Shown: positions 17,234 through 26,989, counted from the stretch's first letter. The stretch: 64,000 nucleotides of DNA from Streptomyces venezuelae (GCF_008642335.1 NZ_CP029191.1:5828001-5892000), one strand, 5' to 3'. The notes: generated from the letters alone by a model not told the origin. Translations and numbers: made by a program.

Positions 17234-17437
17234 ATGGCAAAGGCGCTTCTCGGTTACGTCGGCGGCAGCGACCCGCGACTCCTCGCCGAGATGCGACGGC
17301 TCCAGCAGCGCGTCCAGGATCTCGAATCCGAGCTCGGCCGTATCCAGGCCGAGAACGACGCGCTCGCGGCTGCCGCTTCTCACGAATCGCTCCTGGAGAG
17401 CATCGACGTACCCCAGGCGGAGCCTGCGCTCACCTGA
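17234..17437 (+). CDS. Small coiled-coil protein of unknown function
   Basis: A 67-residue protein. The N-terminus (MAKALLGYVGGSDPRLLAEM) is followed by one amphipathic heptad-rich helix, MRRLQQRVQDLESELGRIQAEND, and an Ala/Ser/Glu tail. This resembles a short dimeric coiled coil; no enzymatic motif is visible. ATG at 17234 has GGAGG 10 nt upstream. It lies in front of smc with a strong terminator between them, so it is not in the smc transcript. Conserved in streptomycetes from memory; no function known to me. Confidence 0.75.
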   Translation: MAKALLGYVGGSDPRLLAEMRRLQQRVQDLESELGRIQAENDALAAAASHESLLESIDVPQAEPALT

Positions 17438-17567
17438 CCCCTATCCGATCACTGGCACCAGGGCCTTGAGCAGATGAACAAGCGCCCTTAGTACCTCTCG
17501 AGTACCCGACAAGTGGTCAGACCGTCAGTGTCGCCCGGCCGCTTGTCCTCAGGTATGCAAGACATTC

Positions 17568-17596
17568 AAGGGACGCTTCGGCGTCCCTTCTTTCTT
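17568..17596 (+). terminator. UUCG-loop terminator with T-rich tail
   Basis: Perfect 9-bp stem AAGGGACGC / GCGTCCCTT (17568-17576, 17581-17589) around a TTCG loop, followed by CTTTCTT. The best canonical intrinsic terminator in the window. It separates the small coiled-coil gene from smc. Confidence 0.9.
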
Positions 17597-17683
17597 GTCC
17601 CCCCGTACGCTGCTCCCTTTACCGTCTGATGTGCCCTGCACCTTCATCGGTGAAACGGTCAGTGAAAGGTAGAGTCCGACGGC

Positions 17684-20600
17684 GTGCATCTCAAGGCCCT
17701 GACCCTGCGCGGCTTCAAGTCCTTCGCCTCGGCGACGACACTGAAGTTCGAGCCGGGCATCACCTGCGTCGTCGGACCCAACGGCTCCGGCAAGTCCAAC
17801 GTCGTGGACGCGCTCAGCTGGGTCATGGGAGAACAGGGCGCCAAATCCCTGCGCGGCGGCAAGATGGAGGACGTCATCTTCGCCGGCACCACCGGGCGGC
17901 CCCCGCTCGGACGCGCCGAGGTGTCCCTCACCATCGACAACTCCGACGGCGCGCTGCCCATCGAGTACGCCGAAGTCACCATCACGCGGATCATGTTCCG
18001 CAACGGCGGCAGCGAGTACCAGATCAACGGCGACACCTGCCGTCTCCTCGACATCCAGGAACTCCTCTCCGACTCCGGCATCGGCCGCGAGATGCACGTC
18101 ATCGTCGGGCAGGGGCAGCTCGACGGAGTGCTGCACGCCGACCCGATGGGGCGCCGCGCGTTCATCGAGGAGGCCGCCGGCGTCCTCAAGCACCGCAAGC
18201 GCAAGGAGAAGGCGCTGCGCAAGCTGGACGCGATGCAGGCCAACCTCGCCCGCGTCCAGGACCTCACCGACGAACTGCGCCGCCAGCTCAAGCCGCTGGG
18301 CCGGCAGGCCGCCGTCGCCCGCAGGGCCGCCGTCATCCAGGCCGACCTGCGCGACGCCCGCCTGCGCCTCCTCGCCGACGACCTCGTCCGCATGCGCGAC
18401 GCGCTCAACGCCGAGGTCGCCGACGAAGCCGCCCTCAAGGAGCGCAAGGAGAGCGCCGAGGCCGAGCTGAAGGCCGCCCTGCAGCGCGAGGCGCAGCTGG
18501 AGGAAGAGGTGCGCCGCCTCACGCCGAGGCTGCAGCGCGCCCAGCAGACCTGGTACGAGCTGTCGCAGCTGGCCGAGCGGGTCCGGGGCACCGTCTCGCT
18601 GGCCGACGCCCGGGTCAAGAGCGCCACCGCCGCACCGCCCGAGGAACGGCGCGGCCGCGACCCCGAGGACATGGAGCGGGAGGCCGCCCGGATCCGCGAA
18701 CAGGAGGCCGAGCTCGAAGCCGCCCTGGAAGCCGCCGAGCACGCCCTGGACGACACCGTCGCCCACCGCTCCGACCTCGAACAGCGGCTGGCCGTCGAGG
18801 AGCGCAGGCTCAAGGACGTGGCGCGGGCCATCGCCGACCGCCGCGAGGGGCTCGCGCGGCTGCACGGACAGGTCAACGCCGCCCGGTCGCGGGCCGCGTC
18901 CGCCCAGGCCGAGATCGACCGGCTCGCCGTCGCACGCGACGAGGCCGCGGAGCGGGCGGTCGTGGCGCAGGAGGCGTACGAGCAGCTGAAGGCCGAGGTC
19001 GACGGGCTCGACGCGGACGACGCCGAGCTCGGCGAGCGGCACGACGCGGCGAAGCGGGAGCTCGCCGACGCCGAGGCCGCGCTCACCGCCGCCCGCGAGG
19101 CCGCCACCGCCGCCGAACGCAAACGCGCCGCGGTCGCCGCCCGCCGCGAGGCGCTCGCGCTCGGCCTGCGGCGCAAGGACGGCACGGGCGCGCTGCTCGC
19201 CGCCAAGGAGCAGCTCACCGGGGTGCTCGGCCCGGCCGCCGCGCTGCTCACCGTCGCCCCCGGCCACGAAGTGGCCGTCGCCGCCGCACTCGGCGCCGCG
19301 GCCGACGCCGTCGCCGTCAGCGGCCCGAGCACCGCCGCCGAGGCCATCCGCCTGCTGCGCAAGCAGGACGCGGGGCGTGCGGCGATGCTCCTCGGCGGCG
19401 TCCCCGACGACGTACGGAAGGAACGTCCCGGCGGGCCCCCGTACGCCGCCGACCTCGTGCGGGGACCTGACGAGCTGATGCCCGCGGTGCGGCGGCTGCT
19501 GCGCGGGATCGTCGCCGTCGGCACGCTGGAGGACGCCGAGGATGTCGTCTACGCGCACCCCGAACTGACCGCCGTCACCGCCGAAGGGGACCTGCTCGGG
19601 GCGCACTTCGCGCAGGGCGGGTCCGCGGGCGCGCCGAGCCTGCTCGAAGTGCAGGCATCCGTCGATGAGGCCGCCGCCGAGCTGGAGCAACTCGACGCTC
19701 AGTGCGAGGAGTTGGCGCTGGCTCAGGAGCGCGCGGGGGAGCGGCGCAAGGAGTGCGCGGCGCTCGTCGAGGAGTTGGGGGAGCGGCGCAAGGCCGCCGA
19801 CCGCGAGAAGTCCTCCGTGGCACAGCAGTTGGGGGCGCTCGCCGGGCAGGCGCGGGGCGCCGCGGGCGAGGCCGAGCGCAGCACCGCCGCCGCGGCCAAG
19901 GCGCAGGACGCCCTGGACAAGGCGGTCGAGGAGGCCGAGGAGCTCGCCGAGCGGCTCGCCGTCGCCGAGGAGGCGTCCCAGGGCGGCGAGGACGAGGAGC
20001 CCGACACCTCCGTGCGCGACCGGCTCGCCGCCGACGGGGCCAACGCCCGGCAGACCGAGATGGAGGCCAGGCTCCAGGCGCGTACGCACGAGGAGCGGGT
20101 GAAGGCCCTCGCGGGCCGCGCCGACTCCCTCGACCGGGCCGCCCGCGCCGAACGCGAGGCACGCGCGCGTGCCGAGCAGCGCAAGGCGCGGCTGCGCCAC
20201 GAGGCGGCGGTCGCCGAGGCCGTCGCGTCCGGCGGGCGTCAGCTGCTCGCCCACGTCGAGGTCTCCCTCGTACGGGCGGACGACGAGCGCACCGCGGCCG
20301 AGCGCGCCAAGGAGGTGCGGGAGCGGGAGCTGCACGCCGCGCGGGGCCGGGGCCGCGATCTCAAGGCCGAGCTCGACAAATTGACTGATTCAGTTCACCG
20401 GGGCGAGGTACTAGGAGCCGAGAAGAGGCTGCGGATCGAGCAGCTGGAGACCAAGGCACTGGAGGAGCTCGGTGTGGAGCCCGCGGGACTCGTGGCCGAC
20501 TACGGCCCCGATCAGCCCGTGCCGCCCTCGCCCGCCGCCGAGGGCGAGGAGCTGCCCGACGACCCGAGCCATCCGCGCAACCTGCCGGTGCCGTTCGTCC

Positions 20601-21244
20601 GGGGAGAGCAGGAGAAGCGGCTCAAGTCCGCCGAACGGGCGTATCAGCAGCTCGGGAAGGTGAACCCGCTGGCCCTTGAGGAGTTCGCGGCGCTGGAAGA
20701 GCGCCACAAGTTCCTCAGCGAGCAGCTCGAAGACCTGAAGAAGACACGGAGCGACCTCCTCCAGGTGGTGAAGGAGGTCGACGAACGCGTCGAGCAGGTC
20801 TTCACCGAGGCCTACTACGACACGGCCCGGGAGTTCGAGGGCGTCTTCTCGCGGCTGTTCCCCGGCGGTGAGGGACGGCTGATCCTGACCGATCCCGACA
20901 ACATGCTCGCCACCGGCGTGGACGTGGAGGCCCGGCCGCCCGGCAAGAAGGTCAAGCGTCTCTCGCTGCTCTCCGGCGGCGAACGGTCGCTGACCGCCGT
21001 GGCGCTGCTCGTCTCGATCTTCAAGGCACGGCCCAGCCCGTTCTACGTGATGGACGAGGTGGAGGCGGCGCTCGACGACACCAACCTGCAGCGGCTCATC
21101 CGCATCATGCAGGAGCTGCAGGAGGCCTCGCAGCTCATCGTGATCACGCACCAGAAGCGCACGATGGAGGTCGCGGACGCGCTGTACGGCGTCTCGATGC
21201 AGGGCGACGGCGTCTCGAAGGTCATCAGCCAGCGCCTTCGCTAG
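17684..21244 (+). CDS. smc: Chromosome segregation ATPase SMC
   Basis: 1186-residue SMC that organises and segregates chromosomes with ScpA/ScpB, important during sporulation septation. Order: Walker A GPNGSGKSN at about residues 32-40, long coiled coil, hinge around residues 500-640 (GVLGPAAALLTVAPGHE onward), second coiled coil, ABC signature LSGGERSLTAVALLV, Walker B FYVMDEVEAALDDTN and a D-loop. GTG at 17684 puts the Walker A motif at normal distance. The coiled-coil DNA is very GC-rich and open in several frames, but only this frame has SMC motifs. Confidence 0.97.
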   Translation: MHLKALTLRGFKSFASATTLKFEPGITCVVGPNGSGKSNVVDALSWVMGEQGAKSLRGGKMEDVIFAGTTGRPPLGRAEVSLTIDNSDGALPIEYAEVTITRIMFRNGGSEYQINGDTCRLLDIQELLSDSGIGREMHVIVGQGQLDGVLHADPMGRRAFIEEAAGVLKHRKRKEKALRKLDAMQANLARVQDLTDELRRQLKPLGRQAAVARRAAVIQADLRDARLRLLADDLVRMRDALNAEVADEAALKERKESAEAELKAALQREAQLEEEVRRLTPRLQRAQQTWYELSQLAERVRGTVSLADARVKSATAAPPEERRGRDPEDMEREAARIREQEAELEAALEAAEHALDDTVAHRSDLEQRLAVEERRLKDVARAIADRREGLARLHGQVNAARSRAASAQAEIDRLAVARDEAAERAVVAQEAYEQLKAEVDGLDADDAELGERHDAAKRELADAEAALTAAREAATAAERKRAAVAARREALALGLRRKDGTGALLAAKEQLTGVLGPAAALLTVAPGHEVAVAAALGAAADAVAVSGPSTAAEAIRLLRKQDAGRAAMLLGGVPDDVRKERPGGPPYAADLVRGPDELMPAVRRLLRGIVAVGTLEDAEDVVYAHPELTAVTAEGDLLGAHFAQGGSAGAPSLLEVQASVDEAAAELEQLDAQCEELALAQERAGERRKECAALVEELGERRKAADREKSSVAQQLGALAGQARGAAGEAERSTAAAAKAQDALDKAVEEAEELAERLAVAEEASQGGEDEEPDTSVRDRLAADGANARQTEMEARLQARTHEERVKALAGRADSLDRAARAEREARARAEQRKARLRHEAAVAEAVASGGRQLLAHVEVSLVRADDERTAAERAKEVRERELHAARGRGRDLKAELDKLTDSVHRGEVLGAEKRLRIEQLETKALEELGVEPAGLVADYGPDQPVPPSPAAEGEELPDDPSHPRNLPVPFVRGEQEKRLKSAERAYQQLGKVNPLALEEFAALEERHKFLSEQLEDLKKTRSDLLQVVKEVDERVEQVFTEAYYDTAREFEGVFSRLFPGGEGRLILTDPDNMLATGVDVEARPPGKKVKRLSLLSGGERSLTAVALLVSIFKARPSPFYVMDEVEAALDDTNLQRLIRIMQELQEASQLIVITHQKRTMEVADALYGVSMQGDGVSKVISQRLR

Positions 21245-21336
21245 GTGTTGCGGCGGATCACTCACCCCCCTTCATGGCTTCAAGGCTTGAATCCAAGCGG
21301 CCTCAGTGTGCTCATAAAGTCACAGCAGCCGACCTA

Positions 21337-21364
21337 TTGACTTCGAAACTTGAAGGCATAGTCT
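21337..21364 (+). promoter_or_regulatory. Candidate glcP promoter
   Basis: TTGACT (21337-21342), a 16-bp spacer and TAGTCT (21359-21364) fit the main vegetative sigma consensus. It sits in an AT-richer 227-nt intergenic region about 110 nt before the glcP start. ACTTGAAG occurs at 21349 and again at 21416, and a third CTTGAA lies at 21286-21291; these could be operators. Confidence 0.5.
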
Positions 21365-21471
21365 CTGCAACGTTGCTTTTACCTTCAGGTGGTGGGCGGC
21401 GTGAAGTTGTGCGCCACTTGAAGAGCTCGCCCCCACCCCCGGCAGCGCTGCCGGTGGCCCGAGGAGTACAC

Positions 21472-22896
21472 GTGACCAGCACATCGCAGGCGCCCCAGTC
21501 CGGAGCCAGAGAGGCCCACCCGGACCATCTCGGCCATGTCATCTTCATTACGGCGGCCGCCGCGATGGGTGGCTTCCTCTTCGGCTACGACAGTTCGGTG
21601 ATCAATGGCGCGACCGTCGCCATCCAGCACCGCTTCGACGTCGACGCCAACATGCTCGGCTGGATCATCGCCACCGCGCTCCTCGGCTGTGCCGTCGGCG
21701 CCGCCGTGGCCGGACGCATCGCCGACCGCATCGGCCGCATCCGCTGCATGCAGATCGCCGCCGTCCTCTTCGCGGCCAGCGCCGTCGGCTCGGCCCTGCC
21801 CTTCGCGGCCTGGGACCTCACGGTGTGGCGCCTCATCGGCGGCATCGGCATCGGCATGGCCTCGGTGATCGGCCCGGCCTACATCGCCGAGGTCGCGCCG
21901 CCCGCGTACCGCGGCCGTCTCGCCTCGTTCCAGCAGGCCGCGATCGTCATCGGCATCGCCGTCTCCCAGCTGGTCAACTGGGGCATCCTGAACATGGCCG
22001 ACGGCGACCAGCGCGGCAAGATCGGCGGGCTCGAGGCCTGGCAGTGGATGCTCGGCGTCATGGTCATCCCGGCGCTGCTCTACGGGCTGCTGTCCTTCAT
22101 CATCCCGGAGTCGCCGCGCTTCCTGATCTCGGCGGGACGCCACTCCGAGGCCAAGAAGGTGCTCGGCGAGGTCGAGGGCACCTCCATCGACCTGGACGCG
22201 CGCGTCGACGAGATCGAGCGGGGCCTGCACCGCGAGCACAAGCCGTCCTTCAAGGACCTGCTCGGCAAGGTCGGCTTCCTGCCGATCGTGTGGATCGGCA
22301 TCGGGCTCTCGGTCTTCCAGCAGCTCGTCGGCATCAACGTGATCTTCTACTACTCGAACCAGCTGTGGCAGTCGATCGGCAAGGACCCGAGCAGCTCGTT
22401 CCTGTACTCGTTCGAGACGTCGATCGTGAACATCATCGGTACGGTCATCGCGATGATCTTCGTCGACCGCATCGGCCGCAAGCCCCTCGCCATCATCGGC
22501 TCCGCGGGCATGGCGGCGGCCCTGTTCACCATGGCGTGGGCGTTCTCGTACAAGACCGGCTCCGGCGACACCGTCTCGCTGCCGAACGCGCAGGGCCTGA
22601 CCGCGATCATCGCCGCCAACGCCTTCGTGCTCTTCTTCGCCCTGTCCTGGGGTGTGGTCGTCTGGGTGCTGCTCGGCGAGATCTTCCCGAACCGCATCCG
22701 CGCCGCCGCGCTCGGTGTGGCCGCCTCCGCCCAGTGGCTCGCCAACTTCGCGATCACCAAGACGTTCCCGAGCATGTCCGAGTGGTCCCTGACCGGCTCG
22801 TACATCATCTACGGCGCGTTCGCCGCCATCTCGATCCCCTTCGTCATGAAGTTCGTCAAGGAGACGAAGGGCAAGGCCCTGGAGGAGATGGGCTAA
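21472..22896 (+). CDS. glcP: Glucose permease of the MFS sugar porter family
   Basis: 474-residue, 12-helix H+/sugar symporter. Family motifs are present: GYDSSVINGA in helix 1, GRIADRIGRIR in the loop 2-3, PESPRFLI after helix 6, QQLVGINVIFYYS in helix 7 and DRIGRKPL. Streptomyces takes up glucose mainly with GlcP rather than a PTS; position right after smc and the sequence match GlcP1. GTG at 21472 is chosen because GAGGAG precedes it; the open frame upstream lacks sugar-porter sequence and contains the promoter. Followed by a long hairpin shared with the LLM gene. Confidence 0.93.
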   Translation: MTSTSQAPQSGAREAHPDHLGHVIFITAAAAMGGFLFGYDSSVINGATVAIQHRFDVDANMLGWIIATALLGCAVGAAVAGRIADRIGRIRCMQIAAVLFAASAVGSALPFAAWDLTVWRLIGGIGIGMASVIGPAYIAEVAPPAYRGRLASFQQAAIVIGIAVSQLVNWGILNMADGDQRGKIGGLEAWQWMLGVMVIPALLYGLLSFIIPESPRFLISAGRHSEAKKVLGEVEGTSIDLDARVDEIERGLHREHKPSFKDLLGKVGFLPIVWIGIGLSVFQQLVGINVIFYYSNQLWQSIGKDPSSSFLYSFETSIVNIIGTVIAMIFVDRIGRKPLAIIGSAGMAAALFTMAWAFSYKTGSGDTVSLPNAQGLTAIIAANAFVLFFALSWGVVVWVLLGEIFPNRIRAAALGVAASAQWLANFAITKTFPSMSEWSLTGSYIIYGAFAAISIPFVMKFVKETKGKALEEMG

Positions 22897-22924
22897 CCCC
22901 CGCTGCCCCCTCCTCTTCAGGAAG

Positions 22925-22972
22925 CTGCCCCGGCCGAAGGACTCGTGCTCACTTGTCCTTCAGCCGGGGCAG
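22925..22972. terminator. Long bidirectional hairpin between glcP and the LLM gene
   Basis: CTGCCCCGGC plus AAGGAC on the left pairs with GTCCTT plus GCCGGGGCAG on the right: 16 bp with one 2-nt mismatch and a 12-nt loop. The right arm lies inside the last codons of the convergent LLM gene, whose stop falls in the loop. Confidence 0.8.
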
Positions 22973-23932
22973 TACGTTTTCGCAGAAGTGGTGCAGGCTG
23001 CGCCAGCCCTCGTCGATCGGCATGCCGCCGGAGAGCGGGTGCAGGACGAGGCTGTCCGCGCCGCTCTTCGCGTACCGCACGCACGCGTCGGGCGTCAGGA
23101 CGCGGTACACGCCCTCGGCGCGCAGCTCCTCCACCGTCGTGGCCGTCGACTTCACGGCAGAGCGGATGTCCTTGTTCTGCCAGGAGGCGTACGTGCGTGC
23201 CTCGTGCAGGAAGTGCTCGCCGTGCTTGGCCCAGGTGAGGTCCGGGTCGTCCGCGATGTGCAGCAGCGGGGTCTCGGCGGCCGGCATCATCGTCCAGCCC
23301 TCCGTGCCGTGCTCCCTGAGCTGCTCCCGGTAGTACGCCTCCAAGTCGGGCAGGTGGGCGCTGGGGAAGAACGGCAGGCCGAGCCGGGCCGCGCGCCGGG
23401 CCGCCGCCTTCGAGGAGCCGCCGACGAGGAGCAGCGGGTGCGGGCGGGTGAAGGGGCGCGGCGTGATCCGCACGGTGCGGCCGCGGAAGGTGAAGGGCTC
23501 GCCCGTCCAGGCTTCGAGCAGCGTCTCCAGGAGTTCGTCCTGGAGCTTGCCGCGGCTCTTCCAGTCGACGCCCGACTGCTCGTACTCCTCGGGCCGGTAC
23601 CCGATCCCCGCCACCGTCACCAGACGGCCCGCGCTCAGCAGGTCGAGGACGGCGATGTCCTCGGCGAGCCGCAGCGGGTCGTGCAGCGGGCCGATGATCG
23701 CGGAGACCGTCACCGCGATCCGCCGGCTCGCCCCGAACACCGCGCCCGCGAACGTGAAGGGCGAGGAGATCCAGTTGTTCTCCGCGCCGTGGTGCTCCTC
23801 GGTCTGGATCGTGGAGATGCCGCGGTCGTCCGCGTACGTGGCCATCTCCAGGGCGGCACGGTAGCGCTCGCTCAACGAGGCGGGTGTGGCGGCGGGATCG
23901 ACGAGGTTGAACCGTACGACTGTGGTGGGCAT
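22949..23932 (-). CDS. LLM-class flavin-dependent oxidoreductase
   Basis: 327-residue bacterial luciferase-like (F420/FMN) TIM barrel. Features include QTEEHHGAENNWISSPF (typical near residue 45), RIAVTVSAIIGPLHDPLRLAEDIAVLDLLSAGR and VAGIGYRPEEYEQSGVDW. Substrate cannot be told from sequence. ATG at 23932 has AAGGGGG upstream; a TTG two codons earlier is possible. It shares direction with the NCS1 permease upstream (115-nt gap), so the pair may be functionally connected, for instance in catabolism of a nitrogen heterocycle, but this is inference. Confidence 0.87.
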   Translation of the reverse strand: MPTTVVRFNLVDPAATPASLSERYRAALEMATYADDRGISTIQTEEHHGAENNWISSPFTFAGAVFGASRRIAVTVSAIIGPLHDPLRLAEDIAVLDLLSAGRLVTVAGIGYRPEEYEQSGVDWKSRGKLQDELLETLLEAWTGEPFTFRGRTVRITPRPFTRPHPLLLVGGSSKAAARRAARLGLPFFPSAHLPDLEAYYREQLREHGTEGWTMMPAAETPLLHIADDPDLTWAKHGEHFLHEARTYASWQNKDIRSAVKSTATTVEELRAEGVYRVLTPDACVRYAKSGADSLVLHPLSGGMPIDEGWRSLHHFCENVLPRLKDK

Positions 23933-24047
23933 GGACAACGTCCCCCTTCACCGTGCGTGGGCGGCGAAGGGGGACGCTAGTTGACCGGGGGTCAGATGGG
24001 TAGCCTCGTACGGAAGTTGAGGATATCCGTCGTGATATCGGCGGGGG

Positions 24048-25496
24048 TCAGGCGGAGACCAGCTCGGTCTCGCCGTTGTCCTTGCCGGAGGGGTCCTTCT
24101 CGGGCAGCGGGGTCTTCGGCAGGACCGCGTACAGCACGGCCGCGATGACGATCGTGGTCAGCCAGCCGAGACCGTGGCGGCCGATCCAGGACGTGGCGAG
24201 CGGGCCGCTGAACCAGTCGACCTTGGTGAAGAGCAGACCCACGATCAGGGCGAGGGCCCACGCCGTCATGGCCTGCCAGGCGAAGCCCGCCTTGTACCAG
24301 TAGGCGCTGGTGCGCTTGGTGTCCATCAGCGCCTCGCCGTCGTACGTCTTGCGGCGCAGCATGTCGACGCCGAAGACGCCGATCCAGGCGGAGAAGGCGA
24401 CCGCGAGGAGGGTGAGGAAGGAGATGAACGAGCCCATGAAGCTCGTCGCCACGTTCATCAGGATGTAGCCGAAGATCAGGCTGATGATCGCGTTCACGCT
24501 GACCGCCCACGCGCGCGGGACCTTGATGCCGAGCGTCATGGCGGTGAAGCCCGCGGAGTACATCGACATCGAGTTGATCAGCAGCATGCCGATCAGGGCC
24601 ATCAGCAGGTACGGCACCGCGATCCACATCGGGAGCAGCTCGCCGAGGAAGGAGACCGGGTCCTGCGCCGAGGACAGCTTCGGGTCGGAGACCGCCATGA
24701 CCGCGCCCATCAGGACCATCGGGACGACGACGATGCCGGCGCCGCCGATGGCGTGGCCGATGAGCGGCTTGTTGGAGGCCGTGCGCGGCAGGTAGCGGGT
24801 GAAGTCCGGTCCGGTGGGGACCCAGCTGATGCCGCCCGCGGCGATCGTGCCGACGCCCGCGACCATCATCGCGGTGGAGCCCGCGGGCTTGTCGAAGACG
24901 GCCGACCAGTCGGTCTCGGCGATGAGGTAGACCAGCACGAGCACGCTGAACGCGCCGAAGGCGTACGTCGACCAGGTGCTGCAGACGTGCAGGATCTTCC
25001 GGCCGAGGCCGCTGATCAGGAACGTGCAGGCGACGAAGGCGACCAGCGTGACGACCGTCAGCCAGGTGCTCGACTCGACGCCGAAGCAGATGTTCAGGAC
25101 GGTGATGATCGCGTACGCGCCCGTGACCGCGTTGATCGTCTCCCAGCCCCAGCGGGCGACCCAGATCAGGGCGCCCGGGAAGAGGTTGCCGCGCTGGCCG
25201 AAGACCGCGCGGGAGAGCGTCATGCCCGGTGAGCCGCCGCGCTTGCCGGCGATGGAGATCAACCCCACCATTCCGTAGCTCAACAGGGGTGAGACGAGGG
25301 CGACGACCAGGACCTGCCAGATGTTCAGGCGGTTGGAGACGATCAGGCCCGCGCCCATGGTGAGCAGCAGAACGCTGATGTTGGCCGCTACCCAGGTGGG
25401 GAAGAGTTCACGGGTACGGCCCGTGCGCTCGGCGTCCGGAACGGGCTCGAGGCCACGTGTCTCGAGGGCGCCTTCGGTTTCGGCGGTGGTGCTCAT
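24048..25496 (-). CDS. NCS1-family nucleobase/cytosine permease
   Basis: 482-residue, 12-helix cation symporter of the NCS1 family (cytosine, purines, allantoin, hydantoins, vitamins). Helix 1 contains TWVAANISVLLLTMGAGL; GKRGGSPGMTLSRAVFGQRG after helix 2 is the family's conserved loop; WVARWGWETINAVTGAY and DFTRYLPRTASNKP follow. The ATG at 25496 (MSTTAETEG) gives the family length; the frame upstream to 25595 is probably untranslated. Divergent from ftsY, and upstream of the LLM gene. Exact substrate unknown. Confidence 0.88.
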   Translation of the reverse strand: MSTTAETEGALETRGLEPVPDAERTGRTRELFPTWVAANISVLLLTMGAGLIVSNRLNIWQVLVVALVSPLLSYGMVGLISIAGKRGGSPGMTLSRAVFGQRGNLFPGALIWVARWGWETINAVTGAYAIITVLNICFGVESSTWLTVVTLVAFVACTFLISGLGRKILHVCSTWSTYAFGAFSVLVLVYLIAETDWSAVFDKPAGSTAMMVAGVGTIAAGGISWVPTGPDFTRYLPRTASNKPLIGHAIGGAGIVVVPMVLMGAVMAVSDPKLSSAQDPVSFLGELLPMWIAVPYLLMALIGMLLINSMSMYSAGFTAMTLGIKVPRAWAVSVNAIISLIFGYILMNVATSFMGSFISFLTLLAVAFSAWIGVFGVDMLRRKTYDGEALMDTKRTSAYWYKAGFAWQAMTAWALALIVGLLFTKVDWFSGPLATSWIGRHGLGWLTTIVIAAVLYAVLPKTPLPEKDPSGKDNGETELVSA

Positions 25497-25694
25497 GGGG
25501 GTGGGTCCGTGCCTCTCGCTCGGCTCGCAACGCTGCGACCCGTCGGTGGGGGTGATCGCGATGGACTCTACGCGCGTTGATGCGGAGACCTCCATCGTAC
25601 TTTAGTCCGAGTAGTGCCCTCGCAAGGCATATGTTCTTTGGAGGAAACCACAATCTGGGCCTCTTACGGGGCCATGGCCGATACTGGACGGGTT

Positions 25695-26915
25695 ATGGAA
25701 ATCGTCATCCTTGCTGTAGTCATCGCCGTGGTCGTGATCGGCGCGCTCGGCGGGCTCGTGATCGGCAGCCGCAAGAAGAAGCAGCTGCCCCCGCAGGCCC
25801 CCTCCGGCACGCCCACCATCACCGCTCCTCCCGCCGAACCGAAGGTCGGCGACGAGGCCGAGACGCCGCGCGACGAACCGCGCCGCACGATCGAGGAGGT
25901 GGAACTCCCGCTCGCCGAGCCGACCGCGTCGGCACCGGTCGTCGAGGAGCCGGTCGTCACCGAACCGGCCGCGCCGGAGATCGAGACCCCCGAGCCCACC
26001 GCCGGCCGCATGGTCCGGCTGCGCGCCCGGCTCTCCCGCTCGCAGAACGCACTCGGCAAGGGACTGCTCACGCTGCTGTCCCGCGAGCACCTCGACGAGG
26101 ACACCTGGGAGGAGATCGAGGACACGCTGCTCACGGCGGACGTGGGCGTCGCGCCCACCCAGGAGCTCGTGGAGCGGCTGCGCGAGCGCGTCCGCGTCCT
26201 CGGCACCCGCACCCCGGACGAGCTGCGCACGCTGCTCCGCGAGGAGCTGCTCACGCTCGTCGGCGCGGACCTCGACCGCACCGTGAAGACCGAGTCCGGC
26301 CTGGAGACCCCGGGCATCGTGATGGTCGTCGGCGTGAACGGCACCGGCAAGACCACCACCACCGGCAAGCTGGCCCGCGTCCTCGTGGCCGACGGCCGCA
26401 CCGTCGTCCTCGGCGCCGCGGACACGTTCCGCGCGGCCGCCGCCGACCAGCTGCAGACCTGGGGCGAGCGCGTCGGCGCCCGCACGGTCCGCGGCCCCGA
26501 GGGCGGCGACCCCGCGTCGATCGCCTTCGACTCCGTCAAGGAGGGCATCGCGGACGGCGCGGACGTCGTCCTCATCGACACCGCGGGCCGGCTGCACACC
26601 AAGACCGGTCTCATGGACGAGCTCGGCAAGGTCAAGCGCGTCGTCGAGAAGCACGCCCCGCTCGACGAGGTGCTGCTCGTCCTCGACGCCACGACCGGGC
26701 AGAACGGCCTCATCCAGGCCCGCGTCTTCGCCGAGGTCGTCGACATCACGGGCATCGTCCTCACGAAGCTGGACGGCACCGCCAAGGGCGGCATCGTCGT
26801 CGCCGTGCAGCGCGAGCTGGGCGTGCCGGTCAAGTTGGTGGGTCTCGGTGAGGGCGCGGACGACCTGGCGCCGTTCGAGCCCGAGGCGTTCGTGGACGCG
26901 CTCATCGGCGACTGA
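25695..26915 (+). CDS. ftsY: Signal recognition particle receptor FtsY
   Basis: SRP receptor GTPase targeting ribosomes to SecYEG; 406 residues. An N-terminal transmembrane helix (IVILAVVIAVVVIGALGGLVIG), as in other actinobacterial FtsY, is followed by an acidic/Pro-rich A region. The NG domain carries G1 GVNGTGKTTTTGKLA, DTFRAAAADQL, DTAGRLHTK and TKLDGTAKGG. ATG at 25695 places the helix at the very N-terminus; upstream in-frame sequence is not conserved-looking. Its partner Ffh is at 34.5 kb in this window. A strong terminator follows. Confidence 0.96.
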   Translation: MEIVILAVVIAVVVIGALGGLVIGSRKKKQLPPQAPSGTPTITAPPAEPKVGDEAETPRDEPRRTIEEVELPLAEPTASAPVVEEPVVTEPAAPEIETPEPTAGRMVRLRARLSRSQNALGKGLLTLLSREHLDEDTWEEIEDTLLTADVGVAPTQELVERLRERVRVLGTRTPDELRTLLREELLTLVGADLDRTVKTESGLETPGIVMVVGVNGTGKTTTTGKLARVLVADGRTVVLGAADTFRAAAADQLQTWGERVGARTVRGPEGGDPASIAFDSVKEGIADGADVVLIDTAGRLHTKTGLMDELGKVKRVVEKHAPLDEVLLVLDATTGQNGLIQARVFAEVVDITGIVLTKLDGTAKGGIVVAVQRELGVPVKLVGLGEGADDLAPFEPEAFVDALIGD

Positions 26916-26950
26916 GAGCGACTCTCGTACAGCGACTCTCGTACGCGGAG

Positions 26951-26989
26951 AAGGGCCCCCTCGCACGGTGCAGATGCGAGGGGGCCCTT
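26951..26989 (+). terminator. Terminator after ftsY
   Basis: Perfect 15-bp stem, AAGGGCCCCCTCGCA at 26951-26965 with its complement at 26975-26989, 9-nt loop. Lies between convergent ftsY and the primase-like gene and may serve both. Confidence 0.85.

Noticed and set aside
17549..20335. Minus-strand open frame of about 930 codons opposite smc
   Set aside because: Leu/Gly/Arg-rich antisense of the SMC coiled coil, not a protein family.
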